Assembly (NCBI RefSeq): GCF_052857255.1
Contig: NC_135505.1
Location: 55,773,868-55,837,867, forward strand
Origin: Amblyomma americanum
Lineage: Eukaryota; Arthropoda; Arachnida; Ixodida; Ixodidae
Direction of reading: 5' to 3'
Length of the DNA stretch: 64,000 nt
Shown: one piece after another, positions 63,601 to 64,000 of the stretch
Position numbering within the stretch: position 1 is the first letter of the stretch
Layout: each line of letters opens with the position of its first letter
Program-made: the position numbers and the translations under genes
The notes under the pieces: model-generated
Seen by the model: only the letters and a program-made list of their open reading frames with translations
What the model was told of the DNA's origin: nothing
The model's database searches: none

Positions 63601-63637
63601 TAAATGCAAGGGGCGCTGCCCGCTCTAAAAAAATGTC

Positions 63638-63668
63638 GGGGGGGGGGCGGTCGCCCCCCCCCCCCCCC
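63638..63668. repeat. G10 and C15 tracts facing each other
   Basis: Ten G (63638-63647) are followed after six bases by 15 C (63654-63668), so the strand can fold into a GC-only hairpin. It lies at the start of the THAP exon and makes the local frame uncertain. Confidence 0.9.
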
Positions 63669-63679
63669 GCTCCTTTGTT

Positions 63680-63836
63680 CCGGTGTCCCTGGTTTTGTGC
63701 CAGATGGCGATGCCGTCTACATCTTCCGCGCGCCTGCCTGCAAAGATGAATTTGTAAAGTGGGCACGTGATATTCCAACGGCCGACAAGCCGCTGCAAGA
63801 GAATTCTGCGGTTTGCGAAAGGCACTTCGACGCAAG
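63680..63836 (+). pseudogene. THAP-domain exon with possible splice donor
   Basis: The frame reads CSGVPGFVPDGDAVYIFRAP, then EFVKWARDIPTADKP and SAVCERHFDAR. It matches the THAP zinc finger (Trp of the WxxxI/L block; Cys-x2-His near the end). The second zinc Cys appears as Phe in CSGVPGF. The exon ends at cgacgcaag followed by gtacgt (63837-63842), a strong splice-donor match at the position where many THAP first exons end. It could be the start of a real THAP gene continuing beyond the window, or a second P-like remnant. The upstream start is obscured by the G/C tracts. Confidence 0.5.
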
Positions 63837-63949
63837 GTACGTGTTTAAGCTTCTCTCAAAAGTTGAGGTTTTAATAACCCGGTGCGACTAACGGGCCATG
63901 AGGGTAACTGTAGTGGAGAGTTTCTGATTACTTAGGAGGATGTAAGGTT

Positions 63950-64000
63950 TTTTTTTTTTTAACGTGCACTAACGTCGCACAGCACACGGGTGCATGTTGC
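63950..64000 (-). mobile_element. Ruka-like SINE fragment running off the window
   Basis: aacgtgcactaacgtcgcac, agcacacggg matches the body of the SINEs at 45.9 and 46.6 kb on the minus strand. It continues past the window edge. Confidence 0.75.

Noticed and set aside
1..64000. CRISPR array, operons or prokaryotic defence genes
   Set aside because: No regularly spaced identical repeats with unique spacers, no ribosome-binding-site-led gene runs; all content is eukaryotic transposon.

Overview
This window looks like a transposon-rich block of an arachnid nuclear genome, most likely a hard tick. The reasons are a tRNA-derived SINE resembling the tick Ruka type (several copies at 45.6-46.9 kb), and the mix of CR1-like, I/R1-like with RNase H, Tx1-like, Ty3/gypsy, mariner and P/THAP elements at moderate GC. 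Genus and species cannot be settled by eye. I found no convincing complete host gene. The only sequence that could belong to one is a THAP-domain exon at the right edge (about 63.69-63.84 kb).

Layout, left to right. 0-1.9 kb: unassigned DNA with a ~115 bp tandem repeat (610-952) and a CA microsatellite. 1.9-23.3 kb: one old CR1-like LINE on the + strand, broken into three pieces (1895-3710, 9800-11151, 22121-23300). It begins with a 2A-like peptide. Its first gap holds a whole minus-strand I/R1-type LINE (3711-9799). Its second gap holds a minus-strand Ty3/gypsy element (11152-22120), which itself holds an apparently intact I-type LINE with uninterrupted ORF1 and ORF2 (11775-17288). A 612 bp near-perfect palindrome lies at that LINE's 5' junction. 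A small foldback element sits in the CR1 reverse transcriptase (10650-10822).

23.4-34.3 kb: SINE and I-type remnants, a dead mariner (24.7-25.6 kb, minus), a two-ORF CR1-group LINE (25672-30235, minus; ORF1 is a zinc-finger/SGNH-hydrolase protein), LINE 3' ends, a second foldback, and two oppositely oriented I-type pieces. 34.3-38.9 kb: a heavily decayed I-type LINE. 38.98-45.08 kb: another I-type LINE, interrupted by a 5'-inverted (twin-primed) relative flanked by a 12 bp target duplication. 45.3-46.9 kb: an unclassified repeat plus a SINE cluster. 47-49 kb: unassigned DNA ending in a 61 bp minisatellite. 49.75-54.65 kb: a + strand Ty3/gypsy element lacking a visible 3' LTR. 55.06-62.4 kb: a P-element/THAP9-like transposase gene split by a Tx1-type LINE (55329-60650, minus). 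62.4-64 kb: unassigned DNA, a tRNA-like stretch, the THAP exon and a SINE end.

The window therefore reads as a record of nested insertions rather than a cooperating gene system. The most informative parts are the insertion junctions (palindrome, twin priming, target duplications), the 2A-like peptide, the intact I-type LINE and the P/THAP-Tx1 nest. All family assignments come from motifs read by eye. Clade names within the LINEs are provisional.
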